Of a DNA stretch of 64,000 bases, positions 37,881 to 49,549 are shown piece after piece; position 1 is the first letter of the stretch; each line of letters starts with the position of its first letter. The DNA lies in contig NC_061115.1 in the NCBI RefSeq assembly GCF_002878395.1, positions 153,017,649 to 153,081,648 of the forward strand, given 5' to 3'. The position numbers were made by a program, and so were the translations under genes. A model generated the notes under the pieces. The model was not told the DNA's origin. It was given only the letters and a program-made list of their open reading frames with translations, and made no database searches. This DNA is from Capsicum annuum (taxonomy: Eukaryota > Streptophyta > Magnoliopsida > Solanales > Solanaceae).

Positions 37881-38603
37881 TTATATATAATTTATAAATA
37901 AAATATAAATATTTTATTAAATTTAATCTATGTCTAGCCTAACCAATACTTTAGCCCAATTTCTCAAAGCCCCAAACCCAAGCCCAACTCTACCTACTAT
38001 TACTAATAAGTTAACCCTACGGTCCCTACCTCACATTTTCTTCTTCAACTTTTACAATACGAGTTACCATAGTCCCTGGTTCAAATGGTAGTTTTATGTC
38101 TCCTTGTTTATTCAATCATTTCCCTATATGATAAGCTCACCTAGCTAGTTTTTAAAGTAAACAGATAACATAAATTTGCACAACTCTGTCTCTTCTTGCA
38201 GTACACTGCAACAGAATACAAAGCCCTATTTTATAATGTACATGTATGTGTTTGTATGTTGTTGGATAATCTTAGTGCCTACAATACAAAGCTAGTGCTT
38301 TTCATCTCAAGTGGTTAAAACTAGAGACGATGGTTATGACAGTCCAAACTAAAATTTCATAAGATGATTTTGTAAAATTAATCATTAGTATTGTGGACTG
38401 AATTTTCAACCGAAAGAACTTGCCATCTGCTATATGCACAACTCCTTTATAAATTAGAGGGTACTACCTTTTAAGATAACTATCAGGTTTGGTTGTATGC
38501 TTATCTTAGTGATTCATCCAGGCCGGTGTTAAGGTGTATGTGGCTGAAAAAATGAGAGAGAATGAGAACCAAAATATTGAATAAGAAGAACAACTAGACA
38601 TTT

Positions 38604-40500
38604 TTGATGATAGATGATCTAGACATAAACATTCCATATAATGATCAAACACCTATGCCCGTTGATACGACCAATACGGTGGGCAGTTCTTCTCGATCAA
38701 CACAGTCTGGCAATCGTCAAGATAACGAGACCGGATTTTACAAGGTAATTTCATTTAAGGATAAGAAAGAACTATCTACTACTTTGTTTATTTCTTACTT
38801 CAAAAAAGATTTCAGGATAATGAAGGTGATTAATTCAAGAAAAGTCTTTTTTTACAAACGTGCTAATCCAAACTGCAAGTGGTGGTTGAGAGTGGTGAAG
38901 TACTTAACTTCAGATAGATTCATCATTCATAAACATGAAAAGTATCACACATGTGATTCGAAACATATTTCGGGCCAAAATCCTCACACCACGGCAAAGA
39001 TCCTTGGTGAATATTTCAAGAATAGATTCCCCGATGGCAAAGGCCCTTCTACAAACGTTATAACCAATCAACTCCTTATGGAATTAGGTGTCCTAGTTAT
39101 TTATTAGAAGATATATACAGCCATGGGTATTTCCAAGGAGTTGGTTAGGGGTACACACGATCATGGGTATGTAGTTCTCGATGCCTACCATTTTATGCTT
39201 GAGTCCACAAATCCTGGAAGTAAGACAATATTCCATGTTGATGAAAACAGAAGGTTCAAGTACTTTTTGCATCCTATGGAGCTTGGATTCAAGGATTTTG
39301 ATATTTGAGAAAAGGCATAGCCGTTGGCGGTACTTTCTTGAGGAGCAGGTATAATGGAGTTCTGCTAGCGGCGGTGGCGCAGGATGCAAAGAATCACATC
39401 TTTACTATTATTTTTTGTGTAGCGAACAAGGAATGTGATGTCTCTTATGGATTTTCTTTTAAACTATTGTGAATATGCATTGAAGATACGAAAGAGTTAT
39501 GTTTTTTTTTTTGGATAGACATCCAAGTATTCCAAAGATGGGTTCAATTTTCTTCACTTCAGTTTACTTTGGTTGTTGCATCAGGCATCTTAGAGAGAAC
39601 ATTCGGACCAACTTTTACAACTAAAGGGTCGTGATCTTTTTTTATAGAGCAGCTAAATCATATAGTAGAGTGGAGTTTTTATACCATTTCAATCAACTAG
39701 CGGATATGCATCCCAAGGCAGCAGAACATCTCATACATATCAGTTTCGAGAGATGGAGCCGAGCATTCTTATGAATTTAATGTCTTGTTTGAGTTACAAG
39801 TTTAGTATGATGTCGTACTAAGAGATTCTTTTGTATAGGTACAATATTATGACATCAAATATAGCCGAATCGGTGAATTCATTATTTAGTGATAAAAGAG
39901 AATTTCCCATCAAAGCTCTATTTGAAATAATAAACAAGAAGTATGGCTAATTTTTCACGAAAGGCGTGTGGAGTAGGAGGACCCAGGACCCCACTTGTTC
40001 TAAAAATGGAAAAAATTAATATCAACGAACATCAGTTTAGGGAATAGGTTATTATCTCATCAAATAGCAGATTATAAGTTCAGTATCAACGGTCATGGTG
40101 ATGTTTCTATGGTCGATCTTCAAAAAGGATCATGTACGTGCAGAGTTTTTGACTTGGACAAAATATCCCATCCATATGCTATGATAGCACTTCAAACTCA
40201 ATATGGTGAAAAATATAGAACTAATATTTATGAGTACTCCTCTCCATATTATTCGGTGGAAAAATATACAGCAACATATAGTGGGCATATTACTCTGATG
40301 CCTCTACAAAAATCTTGGATTATTCCTGCAGAGCTTTTGGGGAGATTAATACCTCCTCCATATATTTACCCAAGCACTATCAAATCAGGAAGAAGGCCAT
40401 ATAAGAGGAGGCATGGAATCAGAGAATCGTTTCCATATAGAAGAAACAAGTGTTTTGTATGTAAGGCGCTAGCCACAAAAGAACTACATCCCCAGATCGT
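38604..40500 (+). pseudogene. MULE transposase, broken
   Basis: The first part (38604-39107) is open and holds a MuDR-type DNA-binding domain: GFYKVISFKDKKEL, CKWWLRVVKYLTSDRF, HEKYHTC, then NRFPDGKGPST. A TAG replaces a tryptophan codon near 39104. Reading on through frameshifts gives RGTHDHGYVVLDAYHFMLES, NPGSKTIFHVDENRRFKYF, then VGGTFLRSRYNGVLLAAVAQ with the catalytic-core D of the family changed to G (DGTFL to GGTFL, near 39325), and NHIFTIIFCVANKECD. Past 40109 a SWIM-type zinc-finger region (SCTCRVFDLDKISHPYAM) lacks the usual CxH arrangement, and a GRRPYKRRHG and NKCFVCK tail ends it. Several disabling changes make it inactive. It would cut and paste MULE DNA. Confidence 0.88.
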
Positions 40501-40680
40501 AATTAACCATGATTGTTGTAATTGCAAAAACTTGAGTTGTTGTTTGTTGTGGACTTTTATATATTTAACTCATTGTTGTAAAAGTAAATGTTCTCATTTA
40601 TTATATAAAATATCTTTTTTAATAACAAGTGCATTAATAAAAGAGGTAAAACATAAACTAAATACAGCAGACCTCAAAAT

Positions 40681-40862
40681 TATTTTCAACAGATTACCCA
40701 TCTGGTTCAACAGATAGACATTAGCTAGAAGAACATAATACAGTTCATCAAACTGGAATATTTTCCTCCAACTGATGACAAATCTATCACAACAGATGGA
40801 TAATCTGTTGATAGAAACCTAACAAATGATCAATCTATTTCAACACATGGTCCATCTATTAA
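40681..40862. repeat. MULE right subterminal palindrome array, part 1
   Basis: Several ATCTGTTNNAACAGAT-like units after the transposase, more decayed than the left array. Confidence 0.7.
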
Positions 40863-41698
40863 AAGAACTCAAAAGCCAAAATTGCTATTGCTACTGGATT
40901 CAAAATTGCTCCTTACCTCTAACCGTCAACATGTTAACATATTTAGAAGAAGAAATAGGCAGAATAAAAATTAAATAAGAATTAAAAATCCCAAGTCGAC
41001 CAAAAATAAATTTTTCACTAAACAAAAAAGAATACATTAGGTATAGATTTGATATAGAAAAATTAAAATATTTACATTAAAAAAACATTCTAATTATTAT
41101 TATCATCATTATTATTGCCATCTGGCTAATCGTCAACCGGCTGCAGCAGGGCCCTTATTAGCCTCTATATCTCTCTGAACATCCTTACTCATACGGCGAC
41201 CAACTCCCTCTGTAGTTAGTTAACCTGCCTCTGAATTTTTTGCACTGGTGTCGCGTAGAAAAGCAATGTCCCAAATAGGATCAGTAATATCTATAACATA
41301 CATAAATTGACAAATAATGCAAACACAAAAGTAAAGAAAAAAGTTTGAATGCAATACAATGTATACTACCAACTAGTAGATTTACATAGGGAAAAAAACT
41401 TACCTCAATGAGAAAGGAATATTTTCTTTGAATAGAAGTGGTTAAAGATGCAATATAAAAAGATAAAATGCAAGAAATAAATAAAAGTGAAGTAGAATGA
41501 AGATTAAGGAAGGGCCTATTTATAGAGGATTGAATCTGAATGTGTTAGGAAAAAAGGCACGGTTGTTCAGCTCCACTATATTAATTATATTCAAACTGTT
41601 AGTTTTTTGTTTTCTGTGAAAAGTCATGACTTTTTCTTTTACATTCAAAACTCTAACCTTTTCGAAATGGCTTGAGACTTAATAACAGTAGTTATTAT
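40863..41698. other. MULE 3' region, noncoding
   Basis: No clear gene. A stretch at about 41140-41260 is GC-richer and might be an exon remnant on the minus strand, but I do not recognise it. Confidence 0.35.
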
Positions 41699-41884
41699 TG
41701 AGTTGTTGCAATAGATCGTCCATCTATCACAACAAATAACCCACTGGCGCAACAGATGGTCCATATGTCCAACAAATGAGACATCTATTGCAACATATGT
41801 ATTATCTATTGCAACAGATGGACTATATATTGCAGGAGATATTTTTATTTCTTCTAACAGCTGATTTATCAGTTGCAATAGATA
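41699..41884. repeat. MULE right subterminal palindrome array, part 2
   Basis: At least six units of the TCTATTGCAACAGAT type. Surrounding sequence also repeats: AAAAGTCATGA occurs at about 41620, 41927 and 42023. Confidence 0.75.
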
Positions 41885-42154
41885 GGGGATTTAATTCATC
41901 GGTTGTTTTGAATGTGTTAGACAAAAAGTCATGATTGTTCACCTATTTTTTAATAGTCATCACATACCTTAATTAATCCAAATTGGTGACTTATTAAGTA
42001 AATATATTTAAAACAAAAAAGGTGAAAAGTCATGACGTGTAGCACTTGTTATTTCTTGATGGGCAAATAGTCATCTGACATTGAAGATGGTTACCCTTTG
42101 AACCTCTGTAGTCTTGTACACTACTTAACGATGGGAAGTAAGGAACAAACATTG

Positions 42155-42193
<39 letters not shown>

Positions 42194-42294
42194 GCATGCA
42201 GATGAATAGATCCACTTACATACGTGGGAGTTATGTATTATTGATCAAGCTATCGTGATAGAGATACATAAAGTACAATGATTTTGTGAATGAA
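41885..42294. other. Spacer with (TA)n tract
   Basis: AT-rich DNA between the MULE arrays and the inverted repeat. A (TA)n run lies at 42159-42189. No gene. Confidence 0.5.
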
Positions 42295-43129
42295 GTTTTT
42301 TACCGATTAGATATTGATCCTTCAAATAAGATCCTAAATTTTATAGTTTATTTTGATAGGTGCAAACTGATAAGGCCAAAGGATTCCAAGACGGTGGTGT
42401 CGATACCTTTTTACAATTTAATGACGATTTTGCTCATGTTTATGTGTCAAGTTTGGAGAAGAGTTTAAGTTTTTGGCGGAAGTGTAAATATCCAATAGTG
42501 ATTGGATTGATTTTAATGGTGCAATGGACTTTTAAAAGTCCTTTGAAGCCTAGCACTGCAGTAAATAAGAATGAAAAACCAATAGAAATCCCCTGGTCCA
42601 AATTTATATGGATGGGTTGCTCGAGGAGACTATTATACAGCAGAAGGTGCTTGGGAGAATACTTATGCGGGAAGGGGGAGGTGTAGAAAACCATATATCA
42701 TCTCACACCTTGTTAAGATGAAACACAGGGAAGTAAGTAAAGAACTTCTAGCGAATCTAGCCAATGAAATTGACTTGAGAGATGAAAAAATTGAATGAGT
42801 TTTAAATGTGGAAGTGTATCCAAATATTAAAATCCATTAGTCGTTCTTGAAAAATAAAAATGCTCCAGAAGACTGGAGTTGGACACTTTGCTAGGTACTG
42901 CGACTAGTGAGCGTGGACTCAATGAAGACCCACAAAGTACAAGACCAGAACTCTAAGGATGTATCTTGGTGAGCACAGAGAATTGGTAAGATTCTTAGTC
43001 AAGAATAAAACCTGAACTAACAACTCCAAAAGTAAAAATAAGGGAAGCCAAGGCATCAATTTCTGAAGTCTAACTTGTATCCCATGCTTTCTGTTTGTGG
43101 TTCTGATCAAGTCAATGCCAGTAAAAACA
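42295..43129 (+). repeat. Large inverted repeat, left arm
   Basis: About 835 bp that reappear, reverse complemented and diverged, at 43161-43727 and then at 63742-64000 after the Athila-like array. One plus-strand frame in the arm stays open for about 108 codons (42360-42686) and contains NDDFAHVYVSSLEKSLSFW and EIPWSKFIWMGC. I do not recognise the product, and the matching part of the other arm is not open. Both arms look like decayed copies of one unknown sequence. Confidence 0.8.
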
Positions 43130-43160
43130 AAAAGATCTAAAGTTGGGTATAAATCCCATG

Positions 43161-43727
43161 CCTTATTGTTTCCACTGCCTTTGTCCTGACAGAGCCATAA
43201 ACAGGAGGCATGGGATGCAAGTTAGACTTCAAAAATCGCCACCTTAGTTGGATCCCTTATTTTTACTTCAGGAGTTGTTGATTTAGGTTTAAATCCTAAT
43301 CGATAATCTTACCACAATCGGTTCTTACAAAGCTGCAACCTTAAAGTTTTGGTCCTGCATTTTGTGGGTCTTCATTTAGGCCACGCAAGCTAGGGTAGTC
43401 CCCTAATAAAGTGCACAGCTCCAGTCCACTTCAGCATTTTTCTTTTCAAAATGGACTGATGGAATTTCATATTTGGATACACTTTTACATTTGTAGCTCA
43501 TTCAATTTTTTTCATTTTTCATGTCGATTTCACTACACTTTTTATTCTATCCTGTGTTTCTTATTAAATAAGGTCTGAGTTGATATATGGTCTTCTCCAC
43601 CTCTCCTTTCCCGTACAGGTATTCTTCCAATCATCTTCTGTTGTATAATAGTATCCTCGAGCAACCCATCTATATAAATTAATACCAGAGAAATAACTAT
43701 ATTTATTTCCATTCTTGTTTGCAACAG
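43161..43727 (-). repeat. Large inverted repeat, right arm (inner part)
   Basis: Reverse complement of about 42585-43129, with a loop of only about 30 bp between the arms. Shared blocks include ATGGGTTGCTCGAGGA, AAGTCTAACTTG and TGAAGACCCACAAA. It is broken off at 43727 by the insertion of the Athila-like array and resumes at 63737. Confidence 0.85.
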
Positions 43728-45291
43728 TGATATGCCCAAATTACACCTCTCTTACGACAGAGTAAGCAGTCATTGTCAAATATTTAACCCAACTAGGATG
43801 GGGTCGAATCCTATAAGAAATAAGGTGTCAATTAAGTCTATTTGTGATTAAAATAACTGATAGATAATGGTTTTCTTTAATTGGAGGTTTTATCAATCAA
43901 ACGTTGATTAAATTTTCTACTTGCTTCAGAACTCAAAGCTAAAATTTTAATAGTTCAAATCAATGATAGAGAGAAACTAGGGTTGTGATCTCTATGATTA
44001 TTGATCCCTATTGAATAATAACTGTAGTATTGGGTTCTCATGACTTGTGGAAAACGCCAAATTATTAGTATCGACAGTCCATCTAAGTGTTTCTCAACCT
44101 ACCTAGATGTTGTGCTCCCTAATTCTCTCGAACTTAGAAAAACCTTCTATTCACACTAATTTTATCTCAAATTGATTAATCTTGTTACAGCATCAATAAT
44201 TAGATGGAAAATTAACCTTCTCAAATCCTCGTTGATAATTCACTACCTTTAGTTTATTTCTCAGTTCGAGCAAGCAAACATAAGGCTAGATCTATTGTTT
44301 GCAACCAATAGAAAACAATCATTACAAAGGAATTATCAAGATGTTCCCACAATCACTCAAACCCTAACCAACTATTAAATCCATAGAGGAATAACATAGA
44401 TCCCACAACCCCAATTGTGGGTTTTAGTTCCACATGATATAGAAAGAGATAACAACAATTGTATTCCTCATTTAGAGAAATTAATCTTACAAAAGATGAA
44501 GTCTGAAGTTGATTCTCTTCCAAGTTCAAGAAAAAATTCCCAAAACCCAATCACAAAGTTGAAAATTGAATTCTAAGTTAAGAGGCCCAAAAAGAGGTGA
44601 CTTTGCCTTTGGAATCAGTTCCAGCTGCTAAATGAAACCCTAAAAGCTGCTATTTATATTTGTAACTTAAAGGAAATTCGTAACTAAAAATTTAGATTTT
44701 CACTCCTTTAGATGACGACTTTTGTAACAACTTATCACAAATCTGACAACATGTGTGATGACATATGTGATGACTTATCAGGAGTCTGGCGACTTATCAG
44801 AAAATGTCATCAACTCCTCTTCAAATTCTATATTTGTTGCCTTCGACTGAGGACAAGTCCTGATGGCTTATCAAGAACTTGACGACTTATTAGAAAATGT
44901 CATCAACTCCTCTTCAAATACCATGTTTGCTGCCTTCGGCTGACGACAAGTCCTGACGGCTTATCAGGAAGTTGACGACTTATCAAAAATGTCGCCAGAA
45001 ATACTTCACCTTTCTTGTTCTCTGGTTATGTGCAACGACATGTTCTGATAGCTTATCATAGATCTGATAGGTTATCAGACCAAGTCATCGGATGAAATCT
45101 TCAGAACTTAATTTCTTACATCTTTCACCAAAAATCATCCTTCTCAACGTAGCTTTCCTATATGTTCATGCATCTTGACTTTCCTACAAAATCACATGAA
45201 ATACCATCAAAAATAATGATAGTTACTTAGGAACTTATAATTATTCCAAGTTAAAAGTCTTAAATATGCTAACAGAAGGCCAGAACATCAA
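43728..45291 (-). repeat. E LTR 1 (3' end of array)
   Basis: 1564 bp, TG...CA ends. A minus-strand TATAAATAG box lies at about 44650-44659. Upstream in transcription terms, 44710-45090, are several GACGACTTATCAGAA-like repeats. Confidence 0.9.
44710..45090. repeat. GACGACTTATCA-type repeats in E LTR
   Basis: Imperfect repeats of GACGACTTATCAGAAAATGTC, GACGGCTTATCAGGAA and a TTGCTGCCTTCGGCTGACGACAAG block, with a larger period of about 100 bp. They lie directly upstream of the TATA box and recur in the other two LTRs (57370-57720, 63160-63530) with different unit arrangements. Confidence 0.8.
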
Positions 45292-45304
45292 CACCCTCAA
45301 CTTA
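45292..45304 (-). other. Polypurine tract, E interior 1
   Basis: Minus strand AAGTTGAGGGTGT directly before the LTR. The same tract occurs at 57922-57934. Confidence 0.6.
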
Positions 45305-46828
45305 AAACAATTGCTTGTCCTCAAGCAACTACATAACACCATACTACGATGCTTAACTAAGAGAAACATAAGATACCTATGACAGTTGATTATCAATTTT
45401 AGCTCAACACACATTACCCTCTCCATGTTCAATCACTCTAAACCCAGCTGTGTATATCAATGAAGATCAATAATGTGACAGAAAGGAATTAAGATATGGC
45501 ATCAAATTAGCAACAATAACCATGCATATGTACAGGTTATACTGCCCAAATAAGTAAGCAACTAGCAATGCAACCGATGTTCCCTTATAATAAAGAAATC
45601 CCTCTTCACTCATATATAAAATCAAGCACGTAAATGCAGGGACGGTCAAGAGATACTCACTCTCAGAAAGAAGTTCCAGTCAATGTATGCCAAATACCAT
45701 AAGCTTGCCCTTATTTTCATCACCAAGGCTTTCAGACAGTTAAGCTAGGATTACTATAGGACTTTTCTTCAGCTTGTAATGTAGGCTTGGGGCTGGTATG
45801 ATACGCAAGGATATTTAAAGTGACTAAGCCTCCTTGGCACTACACTATTTTTGGGGTCTCACTTATCAACCTTTAACTTATTTCTCTCTTTCTTTATTGA
45901 AGCAAATTCAGGCTGGATGCGGTCCTTTAGTCTTTTATTTTCTCTTTTTCACAATTTTTCTTTTCTTATTCTTTTTCTGCCACACCCAACCTTGCATTTT
46001 TTTTTTTCTTCTTCATACTCACTTTACATCACGCACCCCTATGATAGCCACCCTTAACTTAGGTGATTTACTTAAGTCAAAGTGCATAATACCCAGGGAG
46101 GACCAGGGCCAAAACAGGTTTATTGTGATCCAAGTAGAAAGGTAATAGGTATAATAATAAAAAAAATATAGGAATTCCAGCTCAAAATTAATATCCTACA
46201 ACCAAGGCAAGACCAACCGTGCAAGTTCAGGATTTAACACACAATGAGAACTAGGTAGTATCTCACAAACTAATGCCACCAAGGTACATCACAAGTTACT
46301 ACCTATCCAGTGCATGCATTTATTAGCAATGATTATCATATCCCTAATACCAATGCCATAAAAAGATTCACAGTAGTCGAATATAGATGCACATTATACA
46401 GTTACAAAATAGACAATTGGAGAGGCATTTATCATTCCCTAAAATCAACAAAATAAAAATAAAAAATATATGTCAATAGCCCCAAATACTTAATTCTCTC
46501 TCAATTAACCACAACACATCACAAAACCAAACACAATACGCCTAAACACACCGGCTCTACTAGGAACAAGACTCCGGGGAAAAGAGGCACGATAACAAAA
46601 ACCCCAAGAGGACATCAACACCCACAAGCAGTCTCACCCTCAACTTAAAATCATGCATTGACCCCAATGCATCAAACTAAAAGAAGAGAGTTAGAAACAT
46701 ACCTGTGGTACCATAGGTGCAAAAATCTAATGTCAATCACATAATACAAATACAAATAACAAAAATGCCTTGGGTTACCTCCCAAGCAGTGCCTAATTTA
46801 ATGTCGCGGCACAACTATGTTTTCTTGA
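45305..46828 (-). other. E interior 1, region after protease
   Basis: About 1.5 kb where a complete gypsy element would have reverse transcriptase, RNase H and integrase. None of their motifs is present. It is colinear with 57935-59638 of interior 2, except that interior 2 has about 95 bp more near 58800-58905. Confidence 0.7.
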
Positions 46829-47340
46829 CTATCCAGAATTCATCAAGATACCTTGGAAGTGCTTAATCCCTAGTCCTACTGGTACATATTTCCCATCTTC
46901 ATAGACTACATCAATGATCGAGAAGACACTCATCTTCTTTTGCTGTTTCATGGATTGATGCACTTCAAAACTAACTTTTTTCCTGTTGAGCCTAAACTTT
47001 AACTTATATAGCTCCATGCCAACTAACACTCTCCCAATTTCTAAGAATAGTTTGCCTAAAATTATAGGCACTTCAAAGTATACTTCACAGTCAAGGATCA
47101 CAAAGTCAGCAGGGAATATAAAATCAGTCACCTTTATAAGTACATTATGTAGCATACCAATCGGCCTTTTCACAGACCTGTCTGCCATAACTAGTCTTAT
47201 GTTGGTGGGTATGGGGTCTCCCAAACCCAACTTTTTATAAACAGCTAATGGTATCAGATTAATGCTCGCTCCTAGATCACATAAGGCCTTAGAAAATTCC
47301 AGAGATCCAATCGTATAAAGAATAGTTAACGCTCCTGGGT
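46829..47340 (-). pseudogene. Athila-type protease, E interior 1
   Basis: The minus strand reads KADPGALTILYTIGSLEFSKAL, then the catalytic CDLGASINLIPL (about 47245-47285) with D and G intact, LGDPIPTNIRLVMADRSV, FIFPADFVILDCEV and FEVPIILGKLFLEIGRVL. The domain is nearly intact and typical of Athila-clade gag-pro proteins. It is followed by a stop, not by reverse transcriptase. It matches the protease in interior 2 closely. Confidence 0.88.
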
Positions 47341-47548
47341 CTGCCTTCTTTTACACCAAGGACCTTGCAGAAATAGCAATACAATAAGGGATATTATCCA
47401 CCGGTTAGTAGATCACTTCTCTTTTCTTCATCACAAGATCCTTCATAAATTTAGCATATCCTGGCATTTGCTCTAGTGCTTCAACTAAAGGCATGTTCAC
47501 TATCAATTGCTTCAATATAGCCAAGAATTTGTTAAACTTGCCTTCATA

Positions 47549-47830
47549 TTATTTCTTCTTTAATTGTTGTGGAAATGGGGCTGGTGGCCTTGGGATTTCA
47601 ACTGGGGCAACTTTTACCTCCTTTATTATGCCTTGATCCACATCACTAACATGCTTTGGCTTAGGTGGTTGTTCCACTTCCACACTCTTCTTTTCCAAAC
47701 TTCCCATCTCCACAGGCACCACTGAAGATTCATCAACCATCTCCCAATTTATTTTGACCATATCAGTGTGAGAGGATGCCCTCAATCCTGGACTAGATAA
47801 CATTTTACCGCTCCTACTGGTAATAGCCAT
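47549..47830 (-). pseudogene. Gag-protease linker, E interior 1
   Basis: Starts MAITSRSGKML, a form of the AITTRSGK block typical of the Athila gag C-terminal region, followed by a P/E/V-rich stretch (VEQPPKPKH). It links gag and protease and is in a broken frame with both. Confidence 0.75.
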
Positions 47831-48133
47831 ACATAATCCATCAGTTCTTAGATTCTAAATGGTATCACTTGGCAGAGTCCCATTCTGTCTTTGGTTGAAT
47901 GTTGCGGATAATTGGCTCATCTGCTGCTGCAGTTATTTAATAGCAGTTGAGTGTGAATTTAGTAGTTTAATCATGGAAGATATGTCACTCTTCATCATAG
48001 TCAGCCCAGAATTTGTTGCCTCAACTCCCTTTAATAGTTTCTCCATCATGTCCTCCATATACATTTTGCCCGAATTGGTGACAACATTACAGTCCACTCC
48101 TGTCACTTTTATTCTTTTAATCTCCTTGATGGT

Positions 48134-48836
48134 TCAAACCTTGGTTTCCTTGACCACCGGTCTGGAAACCTCCTGGTTATGCAAGTAGTTAGCCTCTTCC
48201 TCGGTGTTTGATTCAGTTCTCTTACCATGGGACCCCATAGTTTTTACCTTTTCTACATTTCCTGATAGAAAATATTTTATGAGCATATCCATTTGGGTTT
48301 TTATGTAAACCATATCCTGATCACGCTTCTCTTCTCTCATATGATGCTCTACTAATATTACACCAGACCCAGTAATGCTTGCTACCATAGAATTTCTGGT
48401 ATGCCAAGCTCTACTTGTCTTAGTCATTCTTTCTAACATGTTTACGGCCTCAGTAAAGGTGAGCTCCATGAAAGCTCCTCCTGCAGTATTATCCACTATT
48501 GGCTTTGTAGGTGAGTTCAAAGCTTTGCAGAATGTTTCCATCAAGTGTTCATCGGTCATCTTATGGTTTAGGCATTGAGTAAACTTCTTTTTAAACCTCA
48601 TCTAAATCATATGCAAAGCTTCATTAGCTAATTGCCTAAAGTTGTTGATCTCATCTCTCAGGAAAGCTCCTTTTAATTACCTCCAGTTTGTTATAGAATT
48701 AGGAGTCAGCTCATTCAACCACATAGTTGCCTCTCCAAACAGAGACAGTGAGAATAATCTCAAATGAATAGCATTTTGTCCCACTCCAGGATTATCAAAC
48801 GACATACAAATATTGATAAAATTCACCAAATATAGA
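48134..48836 (-). pseudogene. Gag, C-terminal part, E interior 1
   Basis: The minus strand shows CLNHKMTDEHLMETFCKALN, GGAFMELTFTEAVNMLERM and the charged tail with KRTESNTEEEANYLHNQ. Compared with interior 2 it lacks about 35 bp in the LPSRMLQIRDK region (near 48665) and about 20 bp near 48090. Element C is inserted at 48837, and the N-terminal part continues at 56149. Confidence 0.85.
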
Positions 48837-49549
48837 TGTAACACCCCAATTTTCTAGAACTGGATTGCCACATGGTGCTCAGGACCCCGAGGGATCAAAA
48901 GCTAATCCTTTCTGATATCTATACCTGAGCACTATATAATATACTAAAATAAATATGGAAAACTGGTGGAAACTTGCCATAAGGTTCTAATTCTGAAAAT
49001 ACAACTGAGTAAAGTCTATCAATATCAAAAATAAACATATGTTTGAATAACTAGTCTAAAAACTCTGTAGTCTGTAAGCCTCTAAACTGTCTGAATAAGG
49101 AGCTGATGGGATATGTCCCCAACTAACTCCAACCACTGATATACTGAAACTAGTAATAAAATGAAATAAGAACCATCCTCGAATAATAAGGACTCACTGC
49201 TAGGCTTACTCCTACTGATTGGAACCGAGCTACTAAGGGTGCTCTGGATCTCGTGCTTCAGAACCTATGGTATAAAGTAAAACACCATAGTGCAAATGTG
49301 TCAGTACGTGGGAATGTAATAAGTATGCAAGATGAGGTAAGGCTAAATGCAAGGGCTTATACATGAACAATTACTTAACTAAATAACATGAGAGTACTAA
49401 CTAAGGACATATGCATGAATGCACAAACCATAACTAAAACCATTGTGACACTGAATACTGAGACTCAGATACTGCTTTACTGATGTCTAAACTCACTACT
49501 AATATTGAGATATTGAATCTTCTGATATTGATAACTATGTACTGTAGTT

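Larger units (their letters stand above)
37367..41884 (+). mobile_element. Decayed Mutator-like element (MULE)
   Basis: A broken MULE transposase (38604-40500) lies between arrays of short palindromic repeats of the form ATCTGTTGCAACAGAT: left array 37367-37645, right arrays 40681-40862 and 41699-41884. Exact terminal inverted repeats and a 9-bp target duplication were not found, so the outer limits are approximate. An AT-rich MITE-like insertion lies in the left part (37664-37880). Confidence 0.7.

Noticed and set aside
40109..40717. Plus-strand frame of 202 codons as a complete separate gene.
   Set aside because: Only its first part (to about 40500) matches the MULE transposase C-terminus. 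The rest is read-through into AT-rich DNA and the palindrome array.
45834..46145. A plus-strand frame of 103 codons with a phenylalanine-rich, membrane-like stretch.
   Set aside because: It is the complement of an A-rich noncoding part of the Athila-like element. Interior 2 has a shorter, altered version, and there is no sign of selection.
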